From: Streptomyces pristinaespiralis
GTDB lineage: Bacteria > Actinomycetota > Actinomycetes > Streptomycetales > Streptomycetaceae
DNA length: 64,000 nt
Direction: 5' to 3'
Assembly: GCF_001278075.1 (NCBI RefSeq)
Contig: NZ_CP011340.1
Coordinates: 2,294,001 to 2,358,000, forward strand
Shown here: positions 1-7,409 of the stretch, one piece after another
How positions within the stretch are numbered: position 1 is the stretch's first letter
Layout of the letters: every line of letters begins with the position of its first letter
Translations under genes and position numbers: made by a program
The notes under the pieces: generated by a model
Databases searched by the model: none
Told to the model about the DNA's origin: nothing
What the model saw: the letters and a program-made list of their open reading frames with translations, nothing else

Positions 1-305
1 CGCCGGATCTCGGCGTTGATGCGCCGCGCCTCTTCGAGCTGGTCCTCGAGGATGACGATGCGGCAGGCGGCTTCGACCGGGGTGCCCTGGTCGACGAGTT
101 CACGCGCGCGGGCCGCGATCCGCAGCTGGTACCGCGAGTAGCGCCGGTGACCACCCTCGGAGCGCAGCGGGGTGATCAGCCGCGCCTCACCGATCGCGCG
201 GAGGAAGCCGGGCGTGGTGCCCAGCATCTCGGCGGCCCGTCCCATCGTGTAGGCGGGGTAGTCATCGTCGTCGAGTCGGCCACCGAGCGCATTATCCGCT
301 GCCAT
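1..305 (-). CDS. MerR-type HTH transcriptional regulator (C-terminus off the left edge)
   Basis: Incomplete gene; about 101 N-terminal residues are visible and the reading frame runs off the window start. After a short acidic stretch (LDDDDYPAYT) comes a MerR-type winged helix: YTMGRAAEMLG is the first recognition segment, and the wing carries the hallmark GGHRRYSRYQL near residue 65. The visible end (IVILEDQLEEARRINAEIR) begins a coiled-coil dimerisation helix. Such short MerR-like proteins lacking an effector domain are common in Streptomyces. Start chosen at the ATG at 305, followed directly by a conserved-looking MAADNALGGRL. The target genes cannot be seen. A 32-bp perfect palindrome lies 31-62 bp upstream of the start and may be its operator. 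Confidence 0.85.
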   Translation of the reverse strand, partial: MAADNALGGRLDDDDYPAYTMGRAAEMLGTTPGFLRAIGEARLITPLRSEGGHRRYSRYQLRIAARARELVDQGTPVEAACRIVILEDQLEEARRINAEIR

Positions 306-335
306 CTGCACCTCTTCTTCCTGAGAACGCGTCGA

Positions 336-367
336 GGGGCCCTGGTGCCGTACGGCACCAGGGCCCC
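336..367. repeat. 32-bp perfect palindrome upstream of the MerR gene
   Basis: Two 15-bp arms (GGGGCCCTGGTGCCG and its exact reverse complement) flank a central TA, so the whole 32 bp reads the same on both strands. It sits between the MerR start codon (305) and the empty region to its right. It could be a terminator for unseen transcription, an operator for a dimeric regulator, or a hairpin in the MerR 5' leader. There is no T-run on either side. Confidence 0.8.
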
Positions 368-881
368 GAAGGAAATTGAACACCATCTGTCGGCCCTAGT
401 CCTGCGCCGACCTTCTGTTTCCGCGGCATCGCCCCGAAGAGGGACGGGAGCGCGGGGATCGCGAATGCGTGACCGGGGACCACCTTCCGTTCCGGGGTCT
501 TGCGGTACCCGGGGAGTCTTGCTCTCCCGGGCGATCCTGATGGCGTCTGCTTCCTCCGTTCCTTCCTCTGGGACTTACCTCTTACTTGGTACTGCTTCCG
601 GTGGCCCCTCATCACCGCGGGCCACCCAGTACGGCGGCCAGCCCCGTCGCCATCCTGCGAAACCGGCTCCGGAACTCCACCACCGCACCGAACTGCGGGT
701 ACTGCTTTGTACTGCTGCCCGGCAGTTCGTCTCTGCCGGGCTCTCTCCGATCTCGGCTACAACAGGAACACTAACCACATCGGAAGCGAATGTCTACTAC
801 GGCGAGCATAGATTTTTGAGTGCTCGGGACGGAGGTAACGTGAGATCACCGGCGGACGCGGTCAGGGCGCTCCGCCCCTGC
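368..881. other. Gene-free stretch between the MerR gene and vanS
   Basis: I see no convincing coding region: the open frames here have irregular third-position GC. It holds a hairpin-forming segment near 508-533 (CCCGGG arms), another near 720-740 (CCGGCAG / CTGCCGG), and three copies of GTACTGCT (589-596, 699-706, 709-716), the last two only 10 bp apart. The AT-richer part around 770-830 probably contains the promoter and leader of the MerR gene or a small RNA, but I cannot place a promoter reliably. Confidence 0.5.
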
Positions 882-1976
882 TCAGGGGTGCCTGCCGGTC
901 TGCGGGGCTGCCGCCGGCAGCTCCACGGTGATGCGGAGTCCGCCCGCGGCGCGCGGCGTGATCGTGAGCGTGCCGTCGTGCACGTGGGCGATGCTCTTGA
1001 CGATGGCCAGGCCGAGGCCGACACCCGCGTGGTCGGTGCGCACGCGTTCGCTGCCGCGCCGGAACGGTTCGGTGAGTGTCGGGACCAACGCCGGGGGGAG
1101 CTTCTCGCCGGTGTTCTCGACCGTGAGCACCACGCCCTCGGGGCGGACGCCGGTCGCGATCCGCACCGTGCCCCGCTCGGGCAGATTGTGCACGACGGCG
1201 TTGTGCACGAGGTTCGTCGTCATCTGCAGCAGGAGCGCCTGCGACCCGGTGGCCAGGGCGATGTCACCTGAGGTTTCGAAGGTGACACCACGCTTCTCGG
1301 CGAGCGGGAGCAGTGTTTCCGTGGCCTCCTCCACGAGGAGGGACAGGTCGACGGGCTGCCGGGTGAAGGACCGCTGCTCGGCGCGGCTGAGCAGGAGGAG
1401 CGCCTCGGTGAGGTCGATCGCCCGGGTGTTGACGGCATGGAGGCGGTCGATGATTTCGCCGCGGTCGTGGTTGGGATCGGTGCGGGCCACGTCGAGAAGC
1501 GCCTTCGAGATCGCCAGCGGGGTGCGCAGCTCGTGCGAGGCGTTGGCCGCGAATCTCCGCTGCTCGGCGACGTGTGCTTCGAGCTGCGCGAGCATGTCGT
1601 CGAAGGCGTCGGCAAGTGCGCGGAACTCGTCGTTGCGCCCCTCCAGTCGGATCCGGTGGGAGAGCGATCCGTTCGCGGCACGCTGTGTGGCGTCCGTGAT
1701 GCGGGTCAGCGGGGCGAGCATGCGGCCGGCGAGCAGCCACCCTCCCACGAGGCCGAACACCAGCAGGAACGCCATGACCACGGCTGCCCCCGCCGCGAAG
1801 TCGCGCGCGAGGACGGCACGGACCTGCAGTCCGCCGATGCTGCTCGTCACCTCGGGCAGGTTGCTCAGCAGGAACACCCACACCGCCGCGATCAGCATGA
1901 CCCCGGCCAGCAGGAGGAACCCGGCGTAGCTGAGGGTGAGTTTGAGGCGAACGCTCCACCCGGGCGCCCTATCCAC
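882..1976 (-). CDS. vanS: VanS-like sensor histidine kinase
   Basis: Membrane histidine kinase of a two-component pair, 364 aa. A first membrane helix is at about residues 12-37, a short extracytoplasmic loop at 38-60, and a second helix at 61-86. A HAMP linker follows, then the dimerisation box with FAANASHELRTPLA (phospho-acceptor His148), an N box (NLVHNAVVHN) and the G box (GVGLGLAIVKSI). The opening VDRAPG-SVRLKLTLSYAGF and the cytoplasmic half match what I recall of the VanS that controls vancomycin resistance in Streptomyces coelicolor; the sensor loop appears different. Start is GTG 1976; the vanR stop lies inside the sequence GTGGATAG, so the two genes overlap by 8 bp and are translationally coupled. 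In characterised Streptomyces VanS proteins, glycopeptide antibiotics switch the kinase on; the ligand here is unknown. Confidence 0.8.
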   Translation of the reverse strand: MDRAPGWSVRLKLTLSYAGFLLLAGVMLIAAVWVFLLSNLPEVTSSIGGLQVRAVLARDFAAGAAVVMAFLLVFGLVGGWLLAGRMLAPLTRITDATQRAANGSLSHRIRLEGRNDEFRALADAFDDMLAQLEAHVAEQRRFAANASHELRTPLAISKALLDVARTDPNHDRGEIIDRLHAVNTRAIDLTEALLLLSRAEQRSFTRQPVDLSLLVEEATETLLPLAEKRGVTFETSGDIALATGSQALLLQMTTNLVHNAVVHNLPERGTVRIATGVRPEGVVLTVENTGEKLPPALVPTLTEPFRRGSERVRTDHAGVGLGLAIVKSIAHVHDGTLTITPRAAGGLRITVELPAAAPQTGRHP

Positions 1977-2676
1977 GGTCCCCGCCCACGCTTCCGCTCC
2001 CGTGCCCGGCCTGCGGTCGCGCGTCGATGCGGTAGCCGACGCCCGGCACGGTGGCGATGATCCAGGGTTCGCCGAGCCGCTTCCGCAGCGCCGAGACGGT
2101 GATCCGCACGGCGTTGGTGAACGGGTCGGCGTTCTCGTCCCACGCGCGTGCCAGGAGTTCCTCGGCACTGACGACACCGCCTTCGGCGGCGACGAGCACT
2201 TCGAGCACGGCGAACTGCTTCCTGGTCAGCGCGACGTAACGGCCCTCCCGGTGGACCTCCCTGCGGAACGGATCCAGCCGCAGACCCGCGATCTCCCGCA
2301 CGGGTGGCCTGTTGTGCGCACGCCTGCGGTCGAGCGCTCTGAGCCGCAGCGCGAGCTCTCGGAGTTCGAACGGTTTCGTGAGGTAGTCGTCGGCGCCGAG
2401 TTCGAACCCGGACGCCTTGTCGTCGAGGCGGTCGGCCGCGGTGAGCATGAGGATCGGCATGCCGCTGCCCGAGGCGACGATGCGTTCGGCGATCTCGTCA
2501 CCCGAGGGGCCGGGGACGTCCCGGTCGAGGACGGCGATGTCGTAGGCGTTGACGCTCAGCAGCTCCAGAGCGGTGTCGCCGTCACCCGCGATGTCCGCCG
2601 CGATGGCTTCCAGCCGCAGGCCGTCGCGGATGGCCTCTGCCATATAGGGCTCGTCCTCGACGATCAGCACACGCAT
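1969..2676 (-). CDS. vanR: VanR-like OmpR-family response regulator
   Basis: Response regulator, 235 aa, partner of the overlapping VanS. The N-terminal receiver domain has the acidic pocket (VEDEP), the phospho-acceptor Asp51 in VLDRDVPG, the TA switch (LMLTAAD) and the conserved Lys in YLTKPF. The C-terminal winged helix of OmpR/PhoB type (residues about 125-220) ends in VRITVSALRKRLG and VPGVGYRI. The sequence follows closely what I recall for Streptomyces VanR, whose phosphorylated form activates its own promoter, vanJ, vanK and vanHAX. It is divergently transcribed from vanJ, so the 214-bp gap at 2677-2890 is the expected binding region. Only a GGAG placed almost against the ATG is seen as ribosome-binding site, so the transcript may be leaderless or have a short leader. 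Confidence 0.85.
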   Translation of the reverse strand: MRVLIVEDEPYMAEAIRDGLRLEAIAADIAGDGDTALELLSVNAYDIAVLDRDVPGPSGDEIAERIVASGSGMPILMLTAADRLDDKASGFELGADDYLTKPFELRELALRLRALDRRRAHNRPPVREIAGLRLDPFRREVHREGRYVALTRKQFAVLEVLVAAEGGVVSAEELLARAWDENADPFTNAVRITVSALRKRLGEPWIIATVPGVGYRIDARPQAGHGSGSVGGDRG

Positions 2677-2890
2677 GCTCCGATGCTAGAAGTCGGCGCA
2701 TATCGTCGGCGTATCGAGAACCGCATACGCCCCGGCAACACCGAGGTGCCTTGACTTGCGGCATGACCCACTCGTCGCGCAAACGGCATCGGGCGCACCG
2801 ATGCGATCGATCGTGCCTGCCCGCCACGTGTGCAGTGCCCACCCAGGACCCGAGGACGCAGCAGTGACCGGCAGCGATCGAGGACGGACG
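2677..2890. promoter_or_regulatory. Divergent vanR/vanJ control region
   Basis: Intergenic region between the divergent vanR and vanJ starts. Two tandem 13-bp copies, TCGGCGCATATCG (2693-2705) and TCGGCGTATCGAG (2706-2718), lie close to the vanR start; a 7-bp inverted repeat GCATCGG-N5-CCGATGC occurs at 2786-2804. A TTGACT (2751-2756) could be a -35 element facing vanJ, though no good -10 follows. The vanJ ribosome-binding site is GAGGA just before 2891. Direct repeats are the usual form of OmpR-family sites, so the tandem copy is the better VanR-box candidate. Confidence 0.5.
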
Positions 2891-3970
2891 ATGACGCGGG
2901 TGGCCACGGCGGAGACCGGGCAGGACGACGCCGCCGCCCGCCAGGATTCAGGCTCCGGTATCCGCAGCACAGGCGTCCGCCGGGCGGTCCGCGCCGTCTC
3001 CCGGCCGGGACAGTGGAAGCGCGGCCCGGTGCTCGCGGCGTCGGCGCTGCTGCTGGGCCTGTTCATGCTGCTGCACGCGCAGATCACGGACTTCGGGGGC
3101 CTCGGCAGCCTGGTGGAGACCTTCCTGCCGTGGTTCGGCCTGTTCGTCCCGGTGCTGCTGGCCTGGGCGCTGTGGCGCCGCTCCCCCTCCGCGGTGGTCG
3201 CGCTGCTGCTGCCGGCCGTGGTGTGGCTGAACCTCTTCGGCGGGCTGCTCGGCGACAGGTCCCACCCGGGCGGCGACCTCACCGTGGCCCAGCACAACGT
3301 CGGTGAGGGCAACCCGGACCCCGTCGGCACCGCCCGCGACCTGGCCGCCTCCGGGGCGGACGTGCTGGCGCTGGTGGAGCTGACCCACCAGGTCCGGGGC
3401 ACGTACGAGAAGGAGCTGGCGGAGGCGTACCCGTACCACACGGTGCAGGGCACGGTCGGGCTGTGGAGCAAGCTGCCGCTGTCGGACACCCGGCCGGTCG
3501 ACACCCGGATGGACTACGGGCCGCTGGGGGACACCAAGCCGGCCGAGGTCAAGATGGCCTACAACCGGGCGCTGCGCACCACGGTTGCCACGGATCAAGG
3601 GCCGCTGGCGGTCTATGCCGCCCACCTGGGATCCGTACGGCTGATGCCCAGAGGGGGCTTCTGGACGGACAGCCGGGACCGCAACGCACAGGCGCTCGGC
3701 GAGGCCCTCGCCGCCGAACGGAACGAGCGGGTGGTGCTGCTCGGCGACCTGAACGGCACCACGGACGACCGCGCGTTCGCCGGCATCACCTCGCTGATGC
3801 GCTCGGCCCAGGACGAGGCCGGGGACGGCTTCGGCTTCACCTGGCCGGCGAAGTTCCCGGTGGTGCGGATCGACCAGATCCTGGTCCGCGGCGTGGAGCC
3901 GCAGAGCTCGTGGGTGCTGCCGGCCACCGGCAGCGACCACCTGCCGGTGGCAGCCCGGATCAGCTGGTGA
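2891..3970 (+). CDS. vanJ: VanJ-like membrane phosphatase (endonuclease/exonuclease/phosphatase fold)
   Basis: Protein of 359 aa with three membrane helices at about residues 45-63, 72-94 and 100-120, followed by an endonuclease/exonuclease/phosphatase domain (about 130-359) that should lie outside the membrane. Catalytic signatures are visible: VAQHNVG at its start, the acidic LVEL, LLGDLNG, and the terminal GSDHLPV. In Streptomyces, VanJ (and the relative StaP) gives teicoplanin resistance and is thought to act on undecaprenyl-linked lipids. Start ATG 2891 is supported by GAGGA 7 nt upstream; longer in-frame extensions lack a ribosome-binding site. The N-terminal 40 residues are cytoplasmic, Arg-rich and probably disordered. 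No vanK, vanH, vanA or vanX follows; the next gene is unrelated. Confidence 0.8.
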   Translation: MTRVATAETGQDDAAARQDSGSGIRSTGVRRAVRAVSRPGQWKRGPVLAASALLLGLFMLLHAQITDFGGLGSLVETFLPWFGLFVPVLLAWALWRRSPSAVVALLLPAVVWLNLFGGLLGDRSHPGGDLTVAQHNVGEGNPDPVGTARDLAASGADVLALVELTHQVRGTYEKELAEAYPYHTVQGTVGLWSKLPLSDTRPVDTRMDYGPLGDTKPAEVKMAYNRALRTTVATDQGPLAVYAAHLGSVRLMPRGGFWTDSRDRNAQALGEALAAERNERVVLLGDLNGTTDDRAFAGITSLMRSAQDEAGDGFGFTWPAKFPVVRIDQILVRGVEPQSSWVLPATGSDHLPVAARISW

Positions 3971-4141
3971 CCACCACGGACAGGGCCCGGCCCCGCGGGT
4001 GCCGTCGATGAGCGGCCGCCGGGTGCCGGGCCCGTTCCCTCCGCGGGACGATCACGCCTGAGCTGCGCACTCAGGGATCTTGGGCCCGTGGGCCGGACTC
4101 GCATCCATGGAAAGGGCCCGGGTGAAATAAACTCGCCTGTC

Positions 4142-4501
4142 ATGTCGAAACCTGACGCTCTGCTCGTCGACGTGGCCGCCCTGGTGGAGTCCGGGCAAAG
4201 CAATCTCATGTCTCTGACCGTGGTCACCGGTGGCACGGTCATCACCGGCCGGCTGGCCCCCGAAGCCGTGTGGAGGCAGCGTGTGTCGGAGGTGCTGACC
4301 GACTCGGAAAGCCTCCGCGCGTTCTCCGGCGCCTTCAGCGCCTCCCCCGCGAAGCAAGGTCCGCCCACACATCTGCACTTCCATGTGGCGCGGATCCTCC
4401 AGGGCACCATCGGGATCCCCGAAACAGGCGGCATGTACCGCGTCTCGATCGAGGACGTGAGCGCCTGGACCGTCGGCGACTTCAGCTATTCCGACCAGTG
4501 A
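4142..4501 (+). CDS. Small unknown protein, possibly GvpU-like
   Basis: 119-aa protein, probably soluble and alpha/beta. A central pair of strands (MSLTVVTGGTVITGRL) is followed by a helix and by HLHFHVARIL and GGMYRVSIEDVSAWTVGDF. This layout (short sheet, then a display of polar strands ending in an S-V-D/W type motif) is reminiscent of gas-vesicle accessory protein GvpU, but I cannot confirm the link and no other gvp gene is near. Start ATG 4142 is chosen because a -10-like TAAACT lies about 10 bp upstream and no ribosome-binding site is obvious, so a leaderless mRNA is likely. It is followed by a very strong terminator (4533-4572), so it is probably monocistronic. Confidence 0.6.
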   Translation: MSKPDALLVDVAALVESGQSNLMSLTVVTGGTVITGRLAPEAVWRQRVSEVLTDSESLRAFSGAFSASPAKQGPPTHLHFHVARILQGTIGIPETGGMYRVSIEDVSAWTVGDFSYSDQ

Positions 4502-4532
4502 ATCCACCACTACCAGGACAGTGACACCACAA

Positions 4533-4572
4533 GAAGAGGGCCCGACCGGCGCGCGCCGGTCGGGCCCTCTTC
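4533..4572. terminator. 40-bp perfect palindrome, bidirectional terminator
   Basis: Two exact 20-nt arms (GAAGAGGGCCCGACCGGCGC and its reverse complement) with no spacer. It lies between the convergent ends of the gene at 4142-4501 and the minus-strand gene ending at 4620, so it probably stops transcription from both sides. The purine-rich and pyrimidine-rich ends of the stem give short A and T tracts. Confidence 0.85.
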
Positions 4573-4619
4573 GTTCCTTGCCCTCAGGTGCCTGCCCAGG
4601 CCCGGAGGGTGCCGGTGGG

Positions 4620-4928
4620 TCAGCCGGCCACCGTGCTGCCGAGCGAGGCGTGCGCCTGCTGGAGCGGGGTGAGCACGCCGACGGGCGCTGCCGGGACGGC
4701 GGACCGGCAGGTGAAGCCGAGTCCTGTCATCGCCCGGACGACCTCGCCCGCGCTGAAGTCACGGCGGTCCTGTCGGGTGATGACCGCGCCCACCTGCTTG
4801 ACGGGGTACTGACGGCGGCCGATGACCACGAATTCACCGGTGATCGGCTCGGGCTTGACGCCCTTCATCGACTCCAGCACGCCACTCTTGGTCAGATCGA
4901 AGGGGAAGCGAGCGATGACGCAGCGCAT
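4620..4928 (-). CDS. SCO5918-family protein
   Basis: 102-aa protein that I recognise as the Streptomyces SCO5918 family from its opening CVIARFPFDLT and the segment ITRQDRRDFSAGEV. No enzyme motif or membrane segment is visible; function unknown. It is the last gene of a minus-strand group with a CBS protein, a DEAD-box helicase and a cold-shock protein, an arrangement shared with S. coelicolor around SCO5918-SCO5921 as far as I recall. The context suggests a role in RNA metabolism or low-temperature growth, but nothing in the sequence proves it. Basic residues early in the protein would fit RNA binding. Confidence 0.75.
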   Translation of the reverse strand: MRCVIARFPFDLTKSGVLESMKGVKPEPITGEFVVIGRRQYPVKQVGAVITRQDRRDFSAGEVVRAMTGLGFTCRSAVPAAPVGVLTPLQQAHASLGSTVAG

Positions 4929-4986
4929 GAGACCTCACAGGGAGAAGTGGGGAAGCGGGAAGGGGAGCCCGCGGGGGTGCGGCGGT

Positions 4987-5292
4987 TCAACGGGAGGGAG
5001 CGGCGAGATCGCTGAGGCGCACGGTGTCCGTGCGGACGGCGCTGTCGCGTACGGCGACGAGCTGCGCCAGGGTGACGGATCCGGTGCACCGGTCGTCCGC
5101 GTCGCAGATGAGCAGGTGCCCGGAGCGGGCGCCGGCCATCACGGACAGCGCCACCTCCACGGTCATGTCGCCCCAGACCTTCGCGGTCGTGTCGCAACCG
5201 GCCTTCGGTCCGGCCGCCGGCACGAGGCCGGCCGCCGACCTGTCGCCGGAGCTCGTGCCGACCGGACGGTGCTTCAGCTGAACCGGTGCCAA
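4987..5292 (-). CDS. Short CBS-domain-like protein
   Basis: 101-aa protein. The core VEVALSVMAGARSGHLLICDADDRCTG has the pattern of a CBS motif (helix, then a pair of strands with a D-x-D/G turn), and the following helix ends with a T-V-R-L-S-D-L segment. It is about one CBS repeat long, so a functional unit would need a dimer. CBS domains usually bind adenine nucleotides. The start is a TTG at 5292, chosen because an AGGAGG lies exactly 6 nt upstream. It lies 48 bp downstream of the helicase gene and 58 bp upstream of the SCO5918-family gene, so the three are probably one transcript. Confidence 0.7.
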   Translation of the reverse strand: MAPVQLKHRPVGTSSGDRSAAGLVPAAGPKAGCDTTAKVWGDMTVEVALSVMAGARSGHLLICDADDRCTGSVTLAQLVAVRDSAVRTDTVRLSDLAAPSR

Positions 5293-5298
5293 AAGATG

Positions 5299-5304
5299 CC
5301 TCCT
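5299..5304 (-). promoter_or_regulatory. Shine-Dalgarno AGGAGG fixing a TTG start
   Basis: A full-consensus AGGAGG (read on the minus strand) ends 6 nt before TTG 5292. It settles the start of the CBS-like gene, which has no nearby ATG or GTG in frame. Confidence 0.8.
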
Positions 5305-5340
5305 GCGACGGTGGTTGAGGGTGTTGTTCGTCCGGGGTGC

Positions 5341-6849
5341 CTAGGCCGCGGTGCCGACGGCGGCCTGCCGCCGGGGAGCACGGCGCGGCGCCTGGGACGA
5401 ACGGCTGCGCCGGTTACGGGAGCCGGCGCTGCGCGCGGGACGCTCGGTCACCGGTGCCGTGATGACGACCGGTGTGCCGGACGGGGCCTGCGCGCCGGTG
5501 ATGCGGTTCAGCTCGGCGCCGCCGGACCTGACCTGGGTGGTCACCGGGCGGACCCCGGCGTGCGTCAGGAGACGGGCCATGTCACGGCGCTGGTTGGGGG
5601 TCACCAGGGTGACGACGCTGCCGGACTCGCCGGCCCGGGCGGTACGGCCGCCGCGGTGCAGGTAGTCCTTGGGGTCGGTCGGCGGGTCGACGTTGACGAC
5701 GAGGTCGAGGTTGTCGACGTGGATGCCGCGGGCGGCGACGTTCGTGGCGACGAGCACGGTGACGTGCCCGCTCTTGAACTGCGTCAGCGTGCGGTTCCGC
5801 TGCGGCTGGGACTTGCCGCCGTGCAGGCCCGCGGCCCGTACGCCGCTGTTGAGCAGGTCCTTCGTCAGCCGGTCCACCGCGTGCTTGGTGTCCAGGAACA
5901 TGATCACGCGGCCGTCGCGGGCCGCGATCTCCGTCGTGGTGGCGTGCTTGTCGGCGCTGTCGACGTGCAGCACGTGGTGCTCCATCGTCGTGACGGCGCC
6001 GGCCGACGGGTCGACGGAGTGCACGACCGGATCGTTCAGGTATCGGCGCACCAGCAGGTCGACGTTGCGGTCGAGGGTGGCGGAGAACAGCATCCGCTGG
6101 CCGTCCGGGCGGACCTGGTCGAGGAGGGCGGTGACCTGGGGCATGAAGCCCATGTCGGCCATCTGGTCCGCCTCGTCGAGGACGGTCACGGCGACCTGGT
6201 CGAGCCGGCAGTCGCCGCGCTGGATCAGGTCCTTCAGCCGTCCGGGCGTCGCCACGACGACCTCGGCGCCGCTGCGCAGCGCGCCGGCCTGGCGGCCGAT
6301 CGACATGCCGCCGACGACCGTGGCCAGCCGCAGCTTCAGCGACCGGGCGTACGGGGTGAGCGCGTCGGTGACCTGCTGGGCCAGCTCCCGCGTCGGGACG
6401 AGGACCAGGGCGAGCGGAAGCCTGGGCTCTGCGCGCTTGCCGGCGGTACCGGCCAGCATGGCCAGACCGAAGGCGAGGGTCTTGCCCGAGCCGGTGCGGC
6501 CGCGGCCGAGCACGTCACGGCCGGCGAGGGTGTTCGGCAACGTCGCCCCCTGGATGGGGAACGGCACGGTGACGCCCTGGGCGGCGAGCGCCGCGAGCAG
6601 CTGCTCGGGCATGTCGAGATCGGCGAACCGCTCGACGGCCGGCAGAGCGGGGGTGACGGTGACGGGGAGGGCGAACTCGCCCTGCGCCGCGGCGGGCCTG
6701 CGGCCGTAACCGCCGGAGCGACCGGAACCACCGGAACGGCCGGAACCACCGGAACGGGTGGGAGCCGACGAGCCGAAACGGCTGCCCCGGCCGGAGCCAC
6801 CACCGCTACGGGTGCGGGAATAACGGTCGTCGGTACGTGTGCGGTTCAT
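5341..6849 (-). CDS. DEAD-box ATP-dependent RNA helicase
   Basis: 502-aa RNA helicase. Residues 1-55 are a basic Gly/Ser/Arg-rich tail (GGSGRSGGSGRSGGYGRR) likely to bind RNA. The RecA-like core follows: Q-motif region with FPIQ about residue 98, Walker A GRTGSGKT (117-124), PTRELAQQ (152-159), TPGRLKD, DEAD box itself (225-228), SAT (256-258), and in the second domain the ATP/RNA motif HRGGRTARAG. A further basic tail (RNRRSRSSQAPRRAPRRQ) closes the protein. It should unwind structured RNA, as cold-induced DEAD helicases do. Start ATG 6849 is supported by GAGGAAGG 8 nt upstream. A cold-shock protein gene lies just upstream on the same strand but with its own terminator between them. Confidence 0.93.
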   Translation of the reverse strand: MNRTRTDDRYSRTRSGGGSGRGSRFGSSAPTRSGGSGRSGGSGRSGGYGRRPAAAQGEFALPVTVTPALPAVERFADLDMPEQLLAALAAQGVTVPFPIQGATLPNTLAGRDVLGRGRTGSGKTLAFGLAMLAGTAGKRAEPRLPLALVLVPTRELAQQVTDALTPYARSLKLRLATVVGGMSIGRQAGALRSGAEVVVATPGRLKDLIQRGDCRLDQVAVTVLDEADQMADMGFMPQVTALLDQVRPDGQRMLFSATLDRNVDLLVRRYLNDPVVHSVDPSAGAVTTMEHHVLHVDSADKHATTTEIAARDGRVIMFLDTKHAVDRLTKDLLNSGVRAAGLHGGKSQPQRNRTLTQFKSGHVTVLVATNVAARGIHVDNLDLVVNVDPPTDPKDYLHRGGRTARAGESGSVVTLVTPNQRRDMARLLTHAGVRPVTTQVRSGGAELNRITGAQAPSGTPVVITAPVTERPARSAGSRNRRSRSSQAPRRAPRRQAAVGTAA

Positions 6850-7152
6850 ACGGAACCTTCCTCGATGTGGCACGTATCAAGGAATTACCGCAGCAGAGGA
6901 GCAGCACGGAGAATCGCGAGAACGAGCCAGGCAGAAAGCGAAAACGAAAGCGAATCGGAACACCCGGGGAGAAACCCTGACGGGTCACCGGGACGGGCAG
7001 ATCGATTCGGACGTCAATGCCGGAATGAGTCCCTGCCGAATGTTCGTCCGGAGGCGGGAGGGACATCCGCCACGCGAGGGGACCGCGATCTCCGGAGAGG
7101 GGCCGCGGCACGATGGGCCGCGGTGTCGGGGCCAGAGCCCCGCAACTGCAAC

Positions 7153-7190
7153 GAGCCGGGGCCCGCACCCCAAGGTGCGGGCCCCGGCTC
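7153..7190 (-). terminator. Terminator of the cold-shock gene
   Basis: Perfect 17-bp stem (GAGCCGGGGCCCGCACC and its complement) with a CCAA tetraloop, beginning 16 bp after the cold-shock gene stop codon. It separates that gene from the helicase gene, which must therefore have its own promoter in 6850-7150, where a run of short A-rich segments (near 6900-6965) breaks the GC bias. Confidence 0.85.
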
Positions 7191-7205
7191 GATCACGCTT
7201 CAGCG

Positions 7206-7409
7206 TCAGGCCGGAACGATGTTCTCGGCGGTCGGGCCCTTCTGGCCCTGCGCGATGTCGAAGTTCACCTTCTGGCCTTCCAGCAGCTCACGGAAGCCCT
7301 GGGCGGCGATGTTCGAGTAGTGGGCGAACACGTCAGGCCCGCCACCGTCCTGCTCGATGAAGCCGAAGCCCTTTTCCGCGTTGAACCACTTCACGACGCC
7401 AGATGCCAT
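7206..7409 (-). CDS. CspA-family cold-shock protein
   Basis: 67-aa single-domain cold-shock protein, the normal family length. It binds single-stranded RNA and DNA and melts RNA structures. Both nucleic-acid-binding motifs are intact: RNP1 KGFGFI (about residues 14-19) and RNP2 VFAHYS (about 27-32), and the start [10 protein letters not shown] is typical. Start ATG 7409 is preceded by AAGGAG 7 nt upstream. A strong hairpin terminator follows. The upstream 200-bp region is AT-richer than its surroundings, fitting a long structured leader as in many csp genes. Confidence 0.95.
   Translation of the reverse strand: MASGVVKWFNAEKGFGFIEQDGGGPDVFAHYSNIAAQGFRELLEGQKVNFDIAQGQKGPTAENIVPA

Noticed and set aside
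292..615. Minus-strand frame of 107 codons overlapping the MerR start
   Set aside because: It conflicts with the MerR frame, includes the long palindrome, and has no family pattern.
4822..7320. Long plus-strand open frame over the CBS, helicase and cold-shock genes
   Set aside because: Antisense of three recognisable genes with their own ribosome-binding sites; the translation is repetitive and low-complexity.
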